A stretch of 64,000 nucleotides of DNA from assembly GCA_902524845.1 (NCBI GenBank), contig CABZEW010000003.1:1-64000 (forward strand). Reading direction: 5' to 3'. The position numbers were made by a program, and so were the translations under genes. Each line of letters opens with the position of its first letter. The first letter of the stretch is position 1. Shown here piece by piece: positions 43,731 to 52,047 of this stretch. The stretch comes from an uncultured Alphaproteobacteria bacterium. Its GTDB lineage: Bacteria > Pseudomonadota > Alphaproteobacteria > Rhodobacterales > Rhodobacteraceae. The notes beneath the pieces were generated by a model that made no database searches, was not told where the DNA came from, and saw nothing but the letters and a program-made list of their open reading frames with translations.

Positions 43731-44144
43731 TTAACTATACATTTGCGCAACAGCAGAAATAACTCCTCGTCTGTTCAAACTTTGATCGACTGACGAAGGC
43801 TCTAAGATCTTTTGCAAATAATCAACAGCAGTTTGCGGATTACAGTTTCCACACATAAAGACATCAATTGACGCAAAGTTACGTTCTGGCCATGTATGTA
43901 TACTGATATGACTTTCAGATAAAACAGTCACACCACTAACACCCATCCCCTCACCAAAAGGATGAAAATATGAATGTACAATGGAGGCGCCAGCCCTGAG
44001 CGCACTTTCTTCAATAGTCTTTTGAATAAAATCTAGATCGCCCATTCGCTCTACACCCCAAAAGTCAGCCAAAATATGACGTCCCGCAAACTGATCACCT
44101 GTCAAAGAACACATTGAGAAATAATCACTATCGAGATGGTTCAT
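43731..44144 (-). CDS. speD: S-adenosylmethionine decarboxylase proenzyme
   Basis: A 137-residue class 1B proenzyme that self-cleaves to give a pyruvoyl cofactor and makes decarboxylated SAM. The cleavage site is Glu77-Ser78 in LSESHISIHTWPE, with His83 and Cys98 (DVFMCGNC) completing the conserved processing and catalytic residues. It lies one base after speE and supplies its aminopropyl donor. A divergent paralogue is at 45041-45493. Confidence 0.94.
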   Translation of the reverse strand: MNHLDSDYFSMCSLTGDQFAGRHILADFWGVERMGDLDFIQKTIEESALRAGASIVHSYFHPFGEGMGVSGVTVLSESHISIHTWPERNFASIDVFMCGNCNPQTAVDYLQKILEPSSVDQSLNRRGVISAVAQMYS

Positions 44145-44145
44145 A

Positions 44146-45057
44146 TTATGCAGCCTCTTCTTTTTTATTTAATTTAGTATTAATGTCTTCTTCAATCCAT
44201 GGAGGAAGAATAAAAGATGCGCGATGCATTGCGGGACTGTAATGTTTAGTTCTAATGCATGCTTTTTTAAATCGTTGATCTATTTGTTCTAAATTTGGTA
44301 GCGACCAGGCCCTGTTTAGGGCTCCGAAGCCAAAGGTCATATAACCTCCATAATAGGTTGGAACTGCAGCAATATAGCAACTCGCATTCAGTCCCGCATC
44401 TTTTAGACAGCGCAGTGTGGTCCCAACTTCACCAGGTTGAAATTGAGGAACGCCTCCCTGCGTCGAGATCAAAGCATTTTCGTTAAGAATTTTAACAATA
44501 TTTTTATAAAATTCATGGCTGAATAGCTTTTCGCCTGGTCCTATTGGGTCAGTAGAGTCAATGATAACCGCATCAAATTTTAACTCTGTTTCTTGGACAT
44601 ATGCAAAAGCATCACCAACAATTAGCTGTACTCTTGAATCTTTGTAAACTTTACCAGCGTTATTTACACTTGGCATATGCTCTACACAGGCATCAACCAC
44701 ATGCTGATCAATTTCTACCATGACAACTCTTTTTACGCCTTTATGACAGAGAACCTCACGCAAAATCCCGCCATCGCCACCACCAACAATAAGGACATTT
44801 TCTGGGTTTTCATGAGAGAAAAGAGGCACGTGCACCATCATCTCTTGATAAACAAACTCATCACACTCTGTGATCTGAATAATCCCATCAAGGGTCAACA
44901 CGCGACCAAGTGAGTCATTTTCGTAAATTGCAATATCTTGATATTGGCTTTTACCCTCAAATAAAGTTCTACTTATCTCAAACCCCTGAAATGCCTTGCT
45001 GCCCTTAGAAGTGTAAATACTGTGAACATCTTCTATGAAATTAGGCCGCCCGTACAT
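44146..45057 (-). CDS. speE: Spermidine synthase
   Basis: A 303-residue aminopropyltransferase moving the aminopropyl group from decarboxylated SAM to putrescine. It shows LDGIIQITECDEFVYQEMMVH, VGGGDGGILREVL near residue 95, DAFAYVQ and IDSTDPIGPGEKLF near 165, all family motifs. Its start overlaps the end of the upstream speD-like gene by 17 nt, so the three genes are one operon. Confidence 0.94.
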   Translation of the reverse strand: MYGRPNFIEDVHSIYTSKGSKAFQGFEISRTLFEGKSQYQDIAIYENDSLGRVLTLDGIIQITECDEFVYQEMMVHVPLFSHENPENVLIVGGGDGGILREVLCHKGVKRVVMVEIDQHVVDACVEHMPSVNNAGKVYKDSRVQLIVGDAFAYVQETELKFDAVIIDSTDPIGPGEKLFSHEFYKNIVKILNENALISTQGGVPQFQPGEVGTTLRCLKDAGLNASCYIAAVPTYYGGYMTFGFGALNRAWSLPNLEQIDQRFKKACIRTKHYSPAMHRASFILPPWIEEDINTKLNKKEEAA

Positions 45058-45493
45058 CTTGAACCTCCTCAGTAAAATTCCTTACGCCATCTTTATCTTC
45101 CTTATGGAACCCACGGTCCATATTGTGCATATTGGCCTTGGCAGGACTGAAATATTTTTTACAAACCCCAAGAGCCACCTCAACATCGAAAGCTTTACAG
45201 GAGAAAACATCTATATATACCTGTCCTATATTTTCTGCAAAATGAGCAGCAATATTTGAAGTTTCAATCATCTGAAGTAAAGTATAGCCCGCTGCTTCAT
45301 AGGAGTGCGATGCAAAATGCTCAACTATAGGCTCACCATAGGCTATCATATCAATAGCTTCTACAAGCTCTTTACTCCAATTCAGGATGTTTTCTTTATC
45401 AGTCAGTAGCTTTTTAGGACAACCATTAAAGTCTAACACTAAATGCTGACCCCATGGAGCTCGAATCGGCTTAGTTTGATTCTGTGACGTCAT
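45041..45493 (-). CDS. Divergent SpeD paralogue, possible pyruvoyl-dependent amino-acid decarboxylase
   Basis: A 150-residue SpeD-family protein, first gene of the spermidine operon. Aligned to canonical SpeD it keeps the cleavage Ser (Ser79), His84 and Cys99 (IDVFSCK), but the scissile pair is Thr-Ser, not Glu-Ser. HTWPE is replaced by HFAEN, and the His after the Ser is Asn. Self-processing looks possible while the SAM pocket is altered. SpeD homologues have been reported to act as ornithine or arginine decarboxylases, which would feed speE. That activity is inferred here. Confidence 0.8.
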   Translation of the reverse strand: MTSQNQTKPIRAPWGQHLVLDFNGCPKKLLTDKENILNWSKELVEAIDMIAYGEPIVEHFASHSYEAAGYTLLQMIETSNIAAHFAENIGQVYIDVFSCKAFDVEVALGVCKKYFSPAKANMHNMDRGFHKEDKDGVRNFTEEVQDVRAA

Positions 45494-45546
45494 TCTTTTC
45501 TCCTCGTGTTACTGGCTTGACCCAGCATTTTCAAAAGAAAAAGCCT

Positions 45547-45559
45547 GCGTTAAAAACGC
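45547..45559 (-). terminator. Small hairpin plus T-run ahead of the spermidine operon (attenuator candidate)
   Basis: Read on the minus strand: GCGTT-TTT-AACGC followed after four bases by TTTTTCTTTT, ending about 40 nt before the speD-like start codon. It has the layout of a weak intrinsic terminator inside the leader, so it may act as an attenuator. Confidence 0.4.
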
Positions 45560-45770
45560 TAAACGGTAAATGCCAAATCGTTATTATAAACGCGATGGCA
45601 CACAACGTTGATTAATAACGCAAACCTTCTAAAAACCAGGCGGATGGGACTTTATGGTTTCTAGCATGAAACAAAGCCCGTACCGAATTAAAAACATTTA
45701 CGCCGTTGCATAACCATTATCTGAATTTTCAGGGGCTAGAGACACGTGCGCAAGCGCATGTATACAAAAT
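45547..45770 (-). ncRNA. Structured leader RNA of the spermidine operon (candidate)
   Basis: The 411-bp gap upstream of the operon (45494-45904) contains several strong stems. They are ACGTGCGC...GCGCATGT at 45744-45761; GGGACTT...AAAGCCC enclosing GTTTC/GAAAC at 45646-45679; TGCCA...TGGCA with an inner CGTT/AACG at 45571-45600; and the hairpin at 45547-45559. The region is visibly more GC-rich than other gaps. Alphaproteobacteria have a known leader motif upstream of ornithine decarboxylase (speF motif) of similar length. I could not confirm its consensus here. Confidence 0.5.
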
Positions 45771-45904
45771 TTGAAAAAAAAAGAAATAAAAAAATGCTTC
45801 TGATTTTAATTACGGAATAAAACCACAAGCATTGACCCACATTAATATTAGTTCGAGAATATACATAATATAGTTTAAGTAGGAATCAGAAGAGTTCCCT
45901 TGTG

Positions 45905-46657
45905 TTAAAAATACATCAATATAAAACCGACTAAAATTCCACTAACACCAATCAAGAAGGGTCCATCCCATGTATGAGGCGATACAGCCTCAGTAATCAT
46001 TATAATTAAAGGCAACAGGCCAACGGCATAGATAAATTGCCTTTCGGTGAATAAGTCTCCGAACCAGAACAACACTCCTATTGTAGAAAGAAAAACCGTA
46101 AGGCTTCCCTCCAAGGTTCTAAAAAATTGTTTTTTGGTGAAGAGCGCATAGGTTTTGTATCTGAACTTTCCAAATCTAACCCCAATAGGTTCCGCCAATC
46201 CATCTCCAATCATTGCCAAACAAACTACAAGCAATCCAATGTCTGCCCAAAAAATCCCAAAATAGATTTCCACTAAAATAGCCAGTGAAATAACTATTAT
46301 AATGCTCGCAAAAAATTGACTTAATAACCACAGCAATGTGTAGGGCCTATCCTCTGGTCTATCAAAGCTTAAAAAACATCTTTCTAAAAAATCGGAATTT
46401 TTCCTGAAATAAAAAGGTGCCAAAGTCCAGAGGAATCCAAAAGCTCCCAATAAACCCAGAAGTTCACCAGGACGGTAGGGAAAACAACTAGCTAGAAAAA
46501 TTGGAAAAAATAGAAGAAAAAAGTGATGGATTTTTCGAGTGTAATTAACTTTAATTTTATATTTATAGACCCAATTCCCAAGTAGAAAAGCCAAAAACCA
46601 AAAAGAAATAAACTTTACTAACTCTAATATAAGAAATGTCATTTTAAATATCCCCAA
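45905..46657 (-). CDS. Dolichol/phytol-kinase-like integral membrane protein
   Basis: A 250-residue protein with about seven membrane helices. RKIHHFFLLFFP near residue 41 and MIGDGLAEPIGVRFGKFRYKTY near 148 followed by FRTLEGSL match the CTP-dependent polyprenol kinase family (dolichol kinase, phytol kinase, diacylglycerol kinase of yeast). It probably phosphorylates a polyprenol or similar lipid alcohol. An alternative start is Met6. It is just downstream of an EamA gene. Confidence 0.72.
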   Translation of the reverse strand: MGIFKMTFLILELVKFISFWFLAFLLGNWVYKYKIKVNYTRKIHHFFLLFFPIFLASCFPYRPGELLGLLGAFGFLWTLAPFYFRKNSDFLERCFLSFDRPEDRPYTLLWLLSQFFASIIIVISLAILVEIYFGIFWADIGLLVVCLAMIGDGLAEPIGVRFGKFRYKTYALFTKKQFFRTLEGSLTVFLSTIGVLFWFGDLFTERQFIYAVGLLPLIIMITEAVSPHTWDGPFLIGVSGILVGFILMYF

Positions 46658-46664
46658 TCACATT

Positions 46665-47540
46665 TTAACTTTTTCTTGAAATCAGAATCCCCCCAAAAAC
46701 AATTAGGCTGCCACCAGCAACAGTTGCAAGTGTTAAGGGGTCTTTGAAAAATATGATCCCCACTAATGATGCAAAGAAAAGATGAAAATATGAAAATGGT
46801 TGCAAGACGCTTGCTTCTGCATGCCGATAGGCGTTAGTGAGCAAAAAGTGTCCTACCAGGCTAAACACACATAATAAAACTAGGAAATATATATCGGAGG
46901 TTTGTATAGGTTTGTAGAATAGTGGACTAGGAATTGTAATTGCGATCGCCGATACTAAAGATACCCAGAAAAAACTGGTTTCGGTATTGTCTGTAGAGGC
47001 AACCTTGCGCGTAAGAACGGCATAAATCGCAAAGGTAACCGCAGAAATCAAAGGTAGGACAGATACTAAAGAGAATTTAAGGTTTATCGGATTAATAATA
47101 ATGATTACGCCGAGAAACCCTACTCCTACTGCAACTAACTTTATTCTTGTAACTTCTTCTTTCAAAAATACACCTGATAGGAGCACGGTAAGAAGAGGAA
47201 AAACAGCCATTAATGCGTGGGTAACTATCAATCCGACTTGAGTATATGAGTAGATGGCCATTAATAAAGATGAAATGAATAAAAGACCTCTAGAGATTTG
47301 AGCGACTGGTTGCTTTGTCTTGAGAATCGACGCTAAAACCCCCTGCCCTCTAAAACTGACTAAAATAACAAAACTTCCAATTATCCAAAAACGAAACATA
47401 TTTATATTTAGAACATCATAAAGTTCGGCCATATAACGCGACATACCGTCCATCAGTGAAAGAAAGAAGGTTGCAATAATGAGAGTTATTATTCCTCTTT
47501 TTGATGAATTATTCATAGACAGCTTGCGGAAAGAAACCAC
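46665..47540 (-). CDS. EamA/DMT-family transporter
   Basis: A 291-residue membrane protein with ten hydrophobic segments and two EamA repeats (LMDGMSRYMAELYDVLNINM in the first; AIYAVLTRKVAST opens the second; VGIIFFKDPLTLATVAGGSL near the end). The substrate is unknown. It precedes the polyprenol-kinase-like gene by seven bases, so they are probably cotranscribed. Confidence 0.86.
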   Translation of the reverse strand: MVSFRKLSMNNSSKRGIITLIIATFFLSLMDGMSRYMAELYDVLNINMFRFWIIGSFVILVSFRGQGVLASILKTKQPVAQISRGLLFISSLLMAIYSYTQVGLIVTHALMAVFPLLTVLLSGVFLKEEVTRIKLVAVGVGFLGVIIIINPINLKFSLVSVLPLISAVTFAIYAVLTRKVASTDNTETSFFWVSLVSAIAITIPSPLFYKPIQTSDIYFLVLLCVFSLVGHFLLTNAYRHAEASVLQPFSYFHLFFASLVGIIFFKDPLTLATVAGGSLIVFGGILISRKS

Positions 47541-47585
47541 TCCAATAAATGGACTATTTTTTAAGATTTGGCAATATGTTAAAAA

Positions 47586-47876
47586 TTAATAACCTTCAAC
47601 CAAAAGGATATACCCTTTTGAGTTCAGTTTACGAATATCTATTATTTCTGCGTATTCTTTAGAGTGATAAAACTCTTTTGCTTTTTCCAGGCTGTCGAAT
47701 TCAACCACAACATCGCGATTCCCCTGTGGCGTCCCTTCAGCAACATATTGGGTAGAACCTCTTACTAAATACCTACCCCCGAACTTTTTAATAATGGTTT
47801 CTGTTTCAGAAGCGTATTTTTTATATTTTTCAGGATTTTTGATCGTTATCTGTCCAATAATATATCCTTTTTTCAT
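47586..47876 (-). CDS. DUF1330 family protein
   Basis: A 96-residue soluble protein with a ferredoxin-like dimeric alpha/beta fold: KKGYIIGQITIKNPEKYKKYA, GGRYLVRGS near residue 32 and VVVEFDSLEKAKEFYHSKEY. These are family hallmarks; the biochemical role is unknown. I chose the ATG at 47876; a longer form from 47933 adds 19 basic residues absent in homologues and would overlap the next gene. Confidence 0.82.
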   Translation of the reverse strand: MKKGYIIGQITIKNPEKYKKYASETETIIKKFGGRYLVRGSTQYVAEGTPQGNRDVVVEFDSLEKAKEFYHSKEYAEIIDIRKLNSKGYILLVEGY

Positions 47877-47913
47877 AATTTTTTTTCCAGTATGCTCTAT
47901 TTTAAACTGACTT

Positions 47914-48324
47914 TTATCTAGGCTGAGTCTCAAATGTTTGCTCTGTTTCGATCAACTCCACAAAATCTAAACAAGATCTTTTCCATGCCTGCCGCTTTGG
48001 ATGTAGACTCCTTTTTTGTAGGATTGTCCCGACCCTTAGTCCAAAAAAACCAGGATTTTCATCTGCCGGTCGTGCATAGATCCTGGTTCCACAGCTACCA
48101 CAAAATGCTAACTCACGTTTCGCTCCGCTATCGGCCGTTTTAATATAAAAGCTTAATTTTCCCTTGGTTAGCTTAAAGCTATTGTTAACAGCACCGACGA
48201 CATAGCCAAATGCTGTACCTGAATTTATCTGACAATCTGTGCAATGGCAGATCGTTGACGTAGTGGGATCAATATCAGCTTTAAACTCAATTTGTCCGCA
48301 CAGACATTTCCCGTCTATATTCAT
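47914..48324 (-). CDS. GFA-domain (glutathione-dependent formaldehyde-activating-like) zinc protein
   Basis: A 136-residue protein from the ATG at 48324 (MNIDGKCLCGQIEF). Zinc-binding motifs CLCG, CHCTDC and CGSCG appear in the family order. GFA/CENP-V proteins bind glutathione or DNA; most members have no proven activity. The longer frame to 48441 adds a hydrophobic N-terminus that is probably not translated. Confidence 0.85.
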   Translation of the reverse strand: MNIDGKCLCGQIEFKADIDPTTSTICHCTDCQINSGTAFGYVVGAVNNSFKLTKGKLSFYIKTADSGAKRELAFCGSCGTRIYARPADENPGFFGLRVGTILQKRSLHPKRQAWKRSCLDFVELIETEQTFETQPR

Positions 48325-48439
48325 TTTTTTTCTCAATTTATTTTTACACTTTATAGAGTATGGAGCCTTAAAGCATTTGAGTGCAACCAATTTTAAAAAT
48401 AATCCTAGTAAGATCATGGAATTTATATAGAAACAACTC

Positions 48440-49351
48440 ATGCTTAATTTTAATCGCCGCTATTTGGGAGTTCTTGTAGCTCTAATAACAGTTTCTATCT
48501 GGGCTGTATTTATAGTTGCTACAAGATTTTCTGTGAGTACCAATTTCACAGTCGAGGAGGTTTTATTTCTACGACTGGTGCCGAGCACCTTAATTATGGC
48601 ACCTTTTATGATCAAATATGATTTGATCCCCAGAGGGCTATCTTGGTTTAAGGCTGGAATGCTTATGATTGGAGCCAGTGCTATTTTTCCCTATATTGTA
48701 TCAAGTGGACTATACTTTGCGCCAGCATCCGATGGCGGGGTTCTTGCTCCTGGCATGCTACCCTTTTGGACCGCGCTAGCAGCGTTTTTAATATTAGGAG
48801 AAAAATTAGAAAAGGTGCGGCGCACTGGATTACTTATTATATTGATTGGTGCACTTATGGTTGGTTTATGGCAAATTATATTTAACTCTGATGAAGGGGT
48901 GTGGAGAGGTCATATTCTTTTTTTAATTGGTTCAGGATTGTTTGCTATATATTCAGTTATCTTTCGTCAAAGTGGACTTTCCCCGCTTCATGGTCTTTTA
49001 ATAGGTTTATTTTGGGGCACTTTATTCATCACTCCAATTCTACTCCTAACAGGAAGGGTTAACTTCAGCGATGTATCTGTTTTCGATATAGGGATTACCA
49101 TATTTATTCAAAGTTTTATAATTGGTATTTTAGCCACTATTCTTTTCAACTATGGCGTTCGTCTTATAGGGGCATCAGAAATGGGTGCCTTTGGCGCACT
49201 TACACCAATACTTGCCATGATAGGAGGAATATTGTTTTTAAATGAGGCCGTACCAGTAATTAAGATGGCCGGCATTTTTTTGGTGGCCATTGGTGTATTC
49301 TTAGCTTCCGGAATAATAAACCAGAAAAGCTATCAAAACCAAAACTCATAA
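48440..49351 (+). CDS. EamA/DMT-family transporter
   Basis: A 303-residue membrane protein with ten segments: VSIWAVFIVATRFSVSTNFT in the first repeat, LFAIYSVIFRQSGL in the second and MGAFGALTPILAMIGGILFL near the end. It belongs to the drug/metabolite transporter superfamily and is the third complete copy in the window, with no obvious substrate clue. It is divergent from the GFA gene. Confidence 0.86.
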   Translation: MLNFNRRYLGVLVALITVSIWAVFIVATRFSVSTNFTVEEVLFLRLVPSTLIMAPFMIKYDLIPRGLSWFKAGMLMIGASAIFPYIVSSGLYFAPASDGGVLAPGMLPFWTALAAFLILGEKLEKVRRTGLLIILIGALMVGLWQIIFNSDEGVWRGHILFLIGSGLFAIYSVIFRQSGLSPLHGLLIGLFWGTLFITPILLLTGRVNFSDVSVFDIGITIFIQSFIIGILATILFNYGVRLIGASEMGAFGALTPILAMIGGILFLNEAVPVIKMAGIFLVAIGVFLASGIINQKSYQNQNS

Positions 49352-49442
49352 TGAAGAGAGGGTTTATAAGCAATATCAGATAAACTAATTTGACTGACTA
49401 AATTTTAAAACTAATCTTATGTAATCAAACTAGGATCAAACT

Positions 49443-50978
49443 TTGGAAACAATATTGTTATGGATGGCAGCTGCTCTTTTTGCGGGCTATCTATGTAGGT
49501 TGATATTTATACCTACTATCGTGGGATTTATTGCATCGGGCTACTTATTCTCACTTTATGACGGAAGTGGGAAATCATTATTAGAAATACCATCCGAAAT
49601 TGGCGTGGAGCTTCTCTTGTTTTCTATAGGGTTAAAAATAAAGCCCTCAGCATTACTTAATCTATCTCTTTTCTTTGTATTCTTGATGCACTCTTCAGCC
49701 GTTTTTTTCATATTTCTTTTACTTGTTAATCTTGACGTGAGCCTTGAGATAAAAGTGCTCATCTGTTTAGCTTTTACCTTCTCCAGTACAATCATCGCTT
49801 CAAAGACTCTCGAAAATCGAAATGAATTAACTACTTTTCATGGGAGGCTCGCGATATCTATTTTAATCTTTCAAGATATCTTAGCTCTTATAGTCCTCTT
49901 ACTTACAAATGACACATCTTGGACACCTTCAACTCTTTACCTTCTTGCATTACCGTTGTTAATTCCAATATTAAAAATACTATTAGAGAAATTTAACCCC
50001 ACTGAAGAATTGGAATTGATTGCTACAATTTTACTGGCTTTGTTATTGGGTTCTGCTCTCTTTAAATATGCTGGCCTATCAGGAGAAATAGGGGCCCTCA
50101 CTCTAGGTATGTTAATGGCAAACTACAAATCCGCAAAACAGCTGGGAGAAAGAATATGGACAATAAGAGAAATCTTATTAGTGGCTTTTTTCTTTTCACT
50201 AGGAATGAGCTTAGATCTGAATTTGCAAATTATTTACAGTGCAATTTTAATGACGAGCTTAATTTTCATAAAATCGATTGTTTTATTTGGTCTACTCTTA
50301 GTGTTCAAGCTTAGAGCATACACTGCTTTCCTAATAGTCATTTCGTTAGCAACCTATTCAGAGTTCTCATTGATACTAATATCATCTTGGGAAGAAAATG
50401 GACTATTGAACTCAGAAACATTCTCCATTTTAACTTGCACTATTTGCTTAAGCTTTGCATTAGGTGCTATTTTAAATAATTTAGTACATGAACTTTTTGT
50501 AGTACTTGAAAAGTATTTGGTCAGCTTTGAAAGACGTCAGCACCACCCAGACGAGCAACCTCATACATGCGGTGGGGCTGATGTCATGGTTTTGGGTATG
50601 GGGAGAGTAGGTAGTGCGATTTTTGATAATTTATCCGTTAATAATATAAAAGTAGTTGGTTTTGATGCTGATACCAATATCGTTAAGGAACAACTTAAAT
50701 TCGGGAAAAGGGTGACGTTTGCTGATGCAGAAGACCCAGGATTTTGGTCAAAGCTACGATTTGGAAAATTAAAAGCCATTATTTTAGCTCTCCCAGAATT
50801 CCACGCTCAAAATTGGTCCACCCAACAAGCGAGACGCTACGGTTTCAAAGGAAAAATAATTGTACCCACGCGGTCCCAAGGAAATCCCGAAACGCTTCGA
50901 CTTTCAGGAGCTGATGAAATATATGATGCTTATCAAGCAACTGGTATCGGCGTTACTGAAATTTTTCTTAAGGACTAA
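49443..50978 (+). CDS. Kef-type cation/proton antiporter (CPA2) with TrkA-N domain
   Basis: A 511-residue protein. Residues 1 to about 360 form the CPA2 membrane domain (FSIGLKIKPS, FSSTIIASKTLENRNE, ISILIFQDILALIVLL, YAGLSGEIGALTLGML). Residues about 378-500 form a Rossmann TrkA-N domain (VLGMGRVGSAIFDNL, VVGFDADTNIVKEQL, TFADAEDP). This architecture suits potassium efflux gated by nucleotide or redox state. Start codon is TTG at 49443. It is monocistronic. Confidence 0.9.
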   Translation: METILLWMAAALFAGYLCRLIFIPTIVGFIASGYLFSLYDGSGKSLLEIPSEIGVELLLFSIGLKIKPSALLNLSLFFVFLMHSSAVFFIFLLLVNLDVSLEIKVLICLAFTFSSTIIASKTLENRNELTTFHGRLAISILIFQDILALIVLLLTNDTSWTPSTLYLLALPLLIPILKILLEKFNPTEELELIATILLALLLGSALFKYAGLSGEIGALTLGMLMANYKSAKQLGERIWTIREILLVAFFFSLGMSLDLNLQIIYSAILMTSLIFIKSIVLFGLLLVFKLRAYTAFLIVISLATYSEFSLILISSWEENGLLNSETFSILTCTICLSFALGAILNNLVHELFVVLEKYLVSFERRQHHPDEQPHTCGGADVMVLGMGRVGSAIFDNLSVNNIKVVGFDADTNIVKEQLKFGKRVTFADAEDPGFWSKLRFGKLKAIILALPEFHAQNWSTQQARRYGFKGKIIVPTRSQGNPETLRLSGADEIYDAYQATGIGVTEIFLKD

Positions 50979-51041
50979 ACTAGTTTTAGGCATTACCATA
51001 AAAGCTAAGCAATAATTAATTTAAATGAAATAGGTAAATTT

Positions 51042-52031
51042 ATGCGGAAAAAGTTATTAACGATATTTGGAGCAAGCGGTTTGGTTGGGTCAAGCATTTT
51101 AAGAGAGGCACTAGAAAGAGGCTATGATGTAAATGGCACACTCAGAAATGTCGAGAACCAAGAGAGGATTGCGAGATTAAAAAACCTTCCCTCTGGCAAG
51201 AATACCAATTTTTTTCCGGCTAATATGAGCGATATCTCCTCATTAGATAACCCTCTCAAAAATGCTGATGCAGCTTTTATCTGTTGCCTTATACCAACAT
51301 ATAAAGGCTTTGATGGAACCCCCGCTAAGGAGCTTAATGACGAAAGAGGGTATAATGAGATCATCAAGCCCACAGTAGATGGCTGCCTGAATATTCTTAA
51401 GACGGCAAAAACAAATAGCGTTCGGAATATTATAATTTGTTCCTCTACTTCTAGTACGAACCCTAGTCCTCCAGTTTTAATAAAAAATGAGCTGGATCAT
51501 TGGTCTGATGAACAAGAGCAATGCAAGTCGAAAAAGTATACATCGGCTGCTAAGACATATATGGAAAAAGCTGCATTTAAGTTTTGTGCTGAAAACAACT
51601 TACGCCTCACTGTTTTTCTACCAACTGGTTTGTATGGCCCAGCGATATTACCAGAGCATTTACAGCATAATCCATTTTTATGGATAAAAAGCGTTCTTCA
51701 AGGGGGAGCTCCAAGACATCAAAAGGTACCAAATGACTCAGCTTCATTAATACACCTCCAAGACTTAGCAAAACTCTTTTTAGCAGCATATGAAAGCCCT
51801 TCAGCTTCTGGTCGATACTTTGGAGTTTTGAAGAGTTTCCATTGGAGTGATATATATATCGAGTGTCAGAAGTTAATACCAGAAATGCAAATGCCTGAAC
51901 CTAATTCAGAAGAGCAAGTGACACCAACCCAATTTGATTTTAGACGAAGGGATAGTCTCGGGGTTAAGATTAGAGACTTTCCAACAATAATGCGTGAAAC
52001 AGTCGATTGGATAAGAAGCAAACCGTTTTGA
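51042..52031 (+). CDS. NAD(P)-dependent epimerase/dihydroflavonol-reductase-like protein
   Basis: A 329-residue extended SDR. IFGASGLVGSSIL is the nucleotide-binding motif; ICSSTSSTNPSPP gives the Ser region and KTYMEKAAFKF contains a YxxxK (Tyr-Met-Glu-Lys). The overall layout resembles dihydroflavonol reductase or cinnamoyl-CoA reductase-like proteins. The substrate is unknown. It converges on the LivM-like gene with a 16-bp gap. Confidence 0.83.
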   Translation: MRKKLLTIFGASGLVGSSILREALERGYDVNGTLRNVENQERIARLKNLPSGKNTNFFPANMSDISSLDNPLKNADAAFICCLIPTYKGFDGTPAKELNDERGYNEIIKPTVDGCLNILKTAKTNSVRNIIICSSTSSTNPSPPVLIKNELDHWSDEQEQCKSKKYTSAAKTYMEKAAFKFCAENNLRLTVFLPTGLYGPAILPEHLQHNPFLWIKSVLQGGAPRHQKVPNDSASLIHLQDLAKLFLAAYESPSASGRYFGVLKSFHWSDIYIECQKLIPEMQMPEPNSEEQVTPTQFDFRRRDSLGVKIRDFPTIMRETVDWIRSKPF

Positions 52032-52047
52032 AAAGAACCCAGACGGT

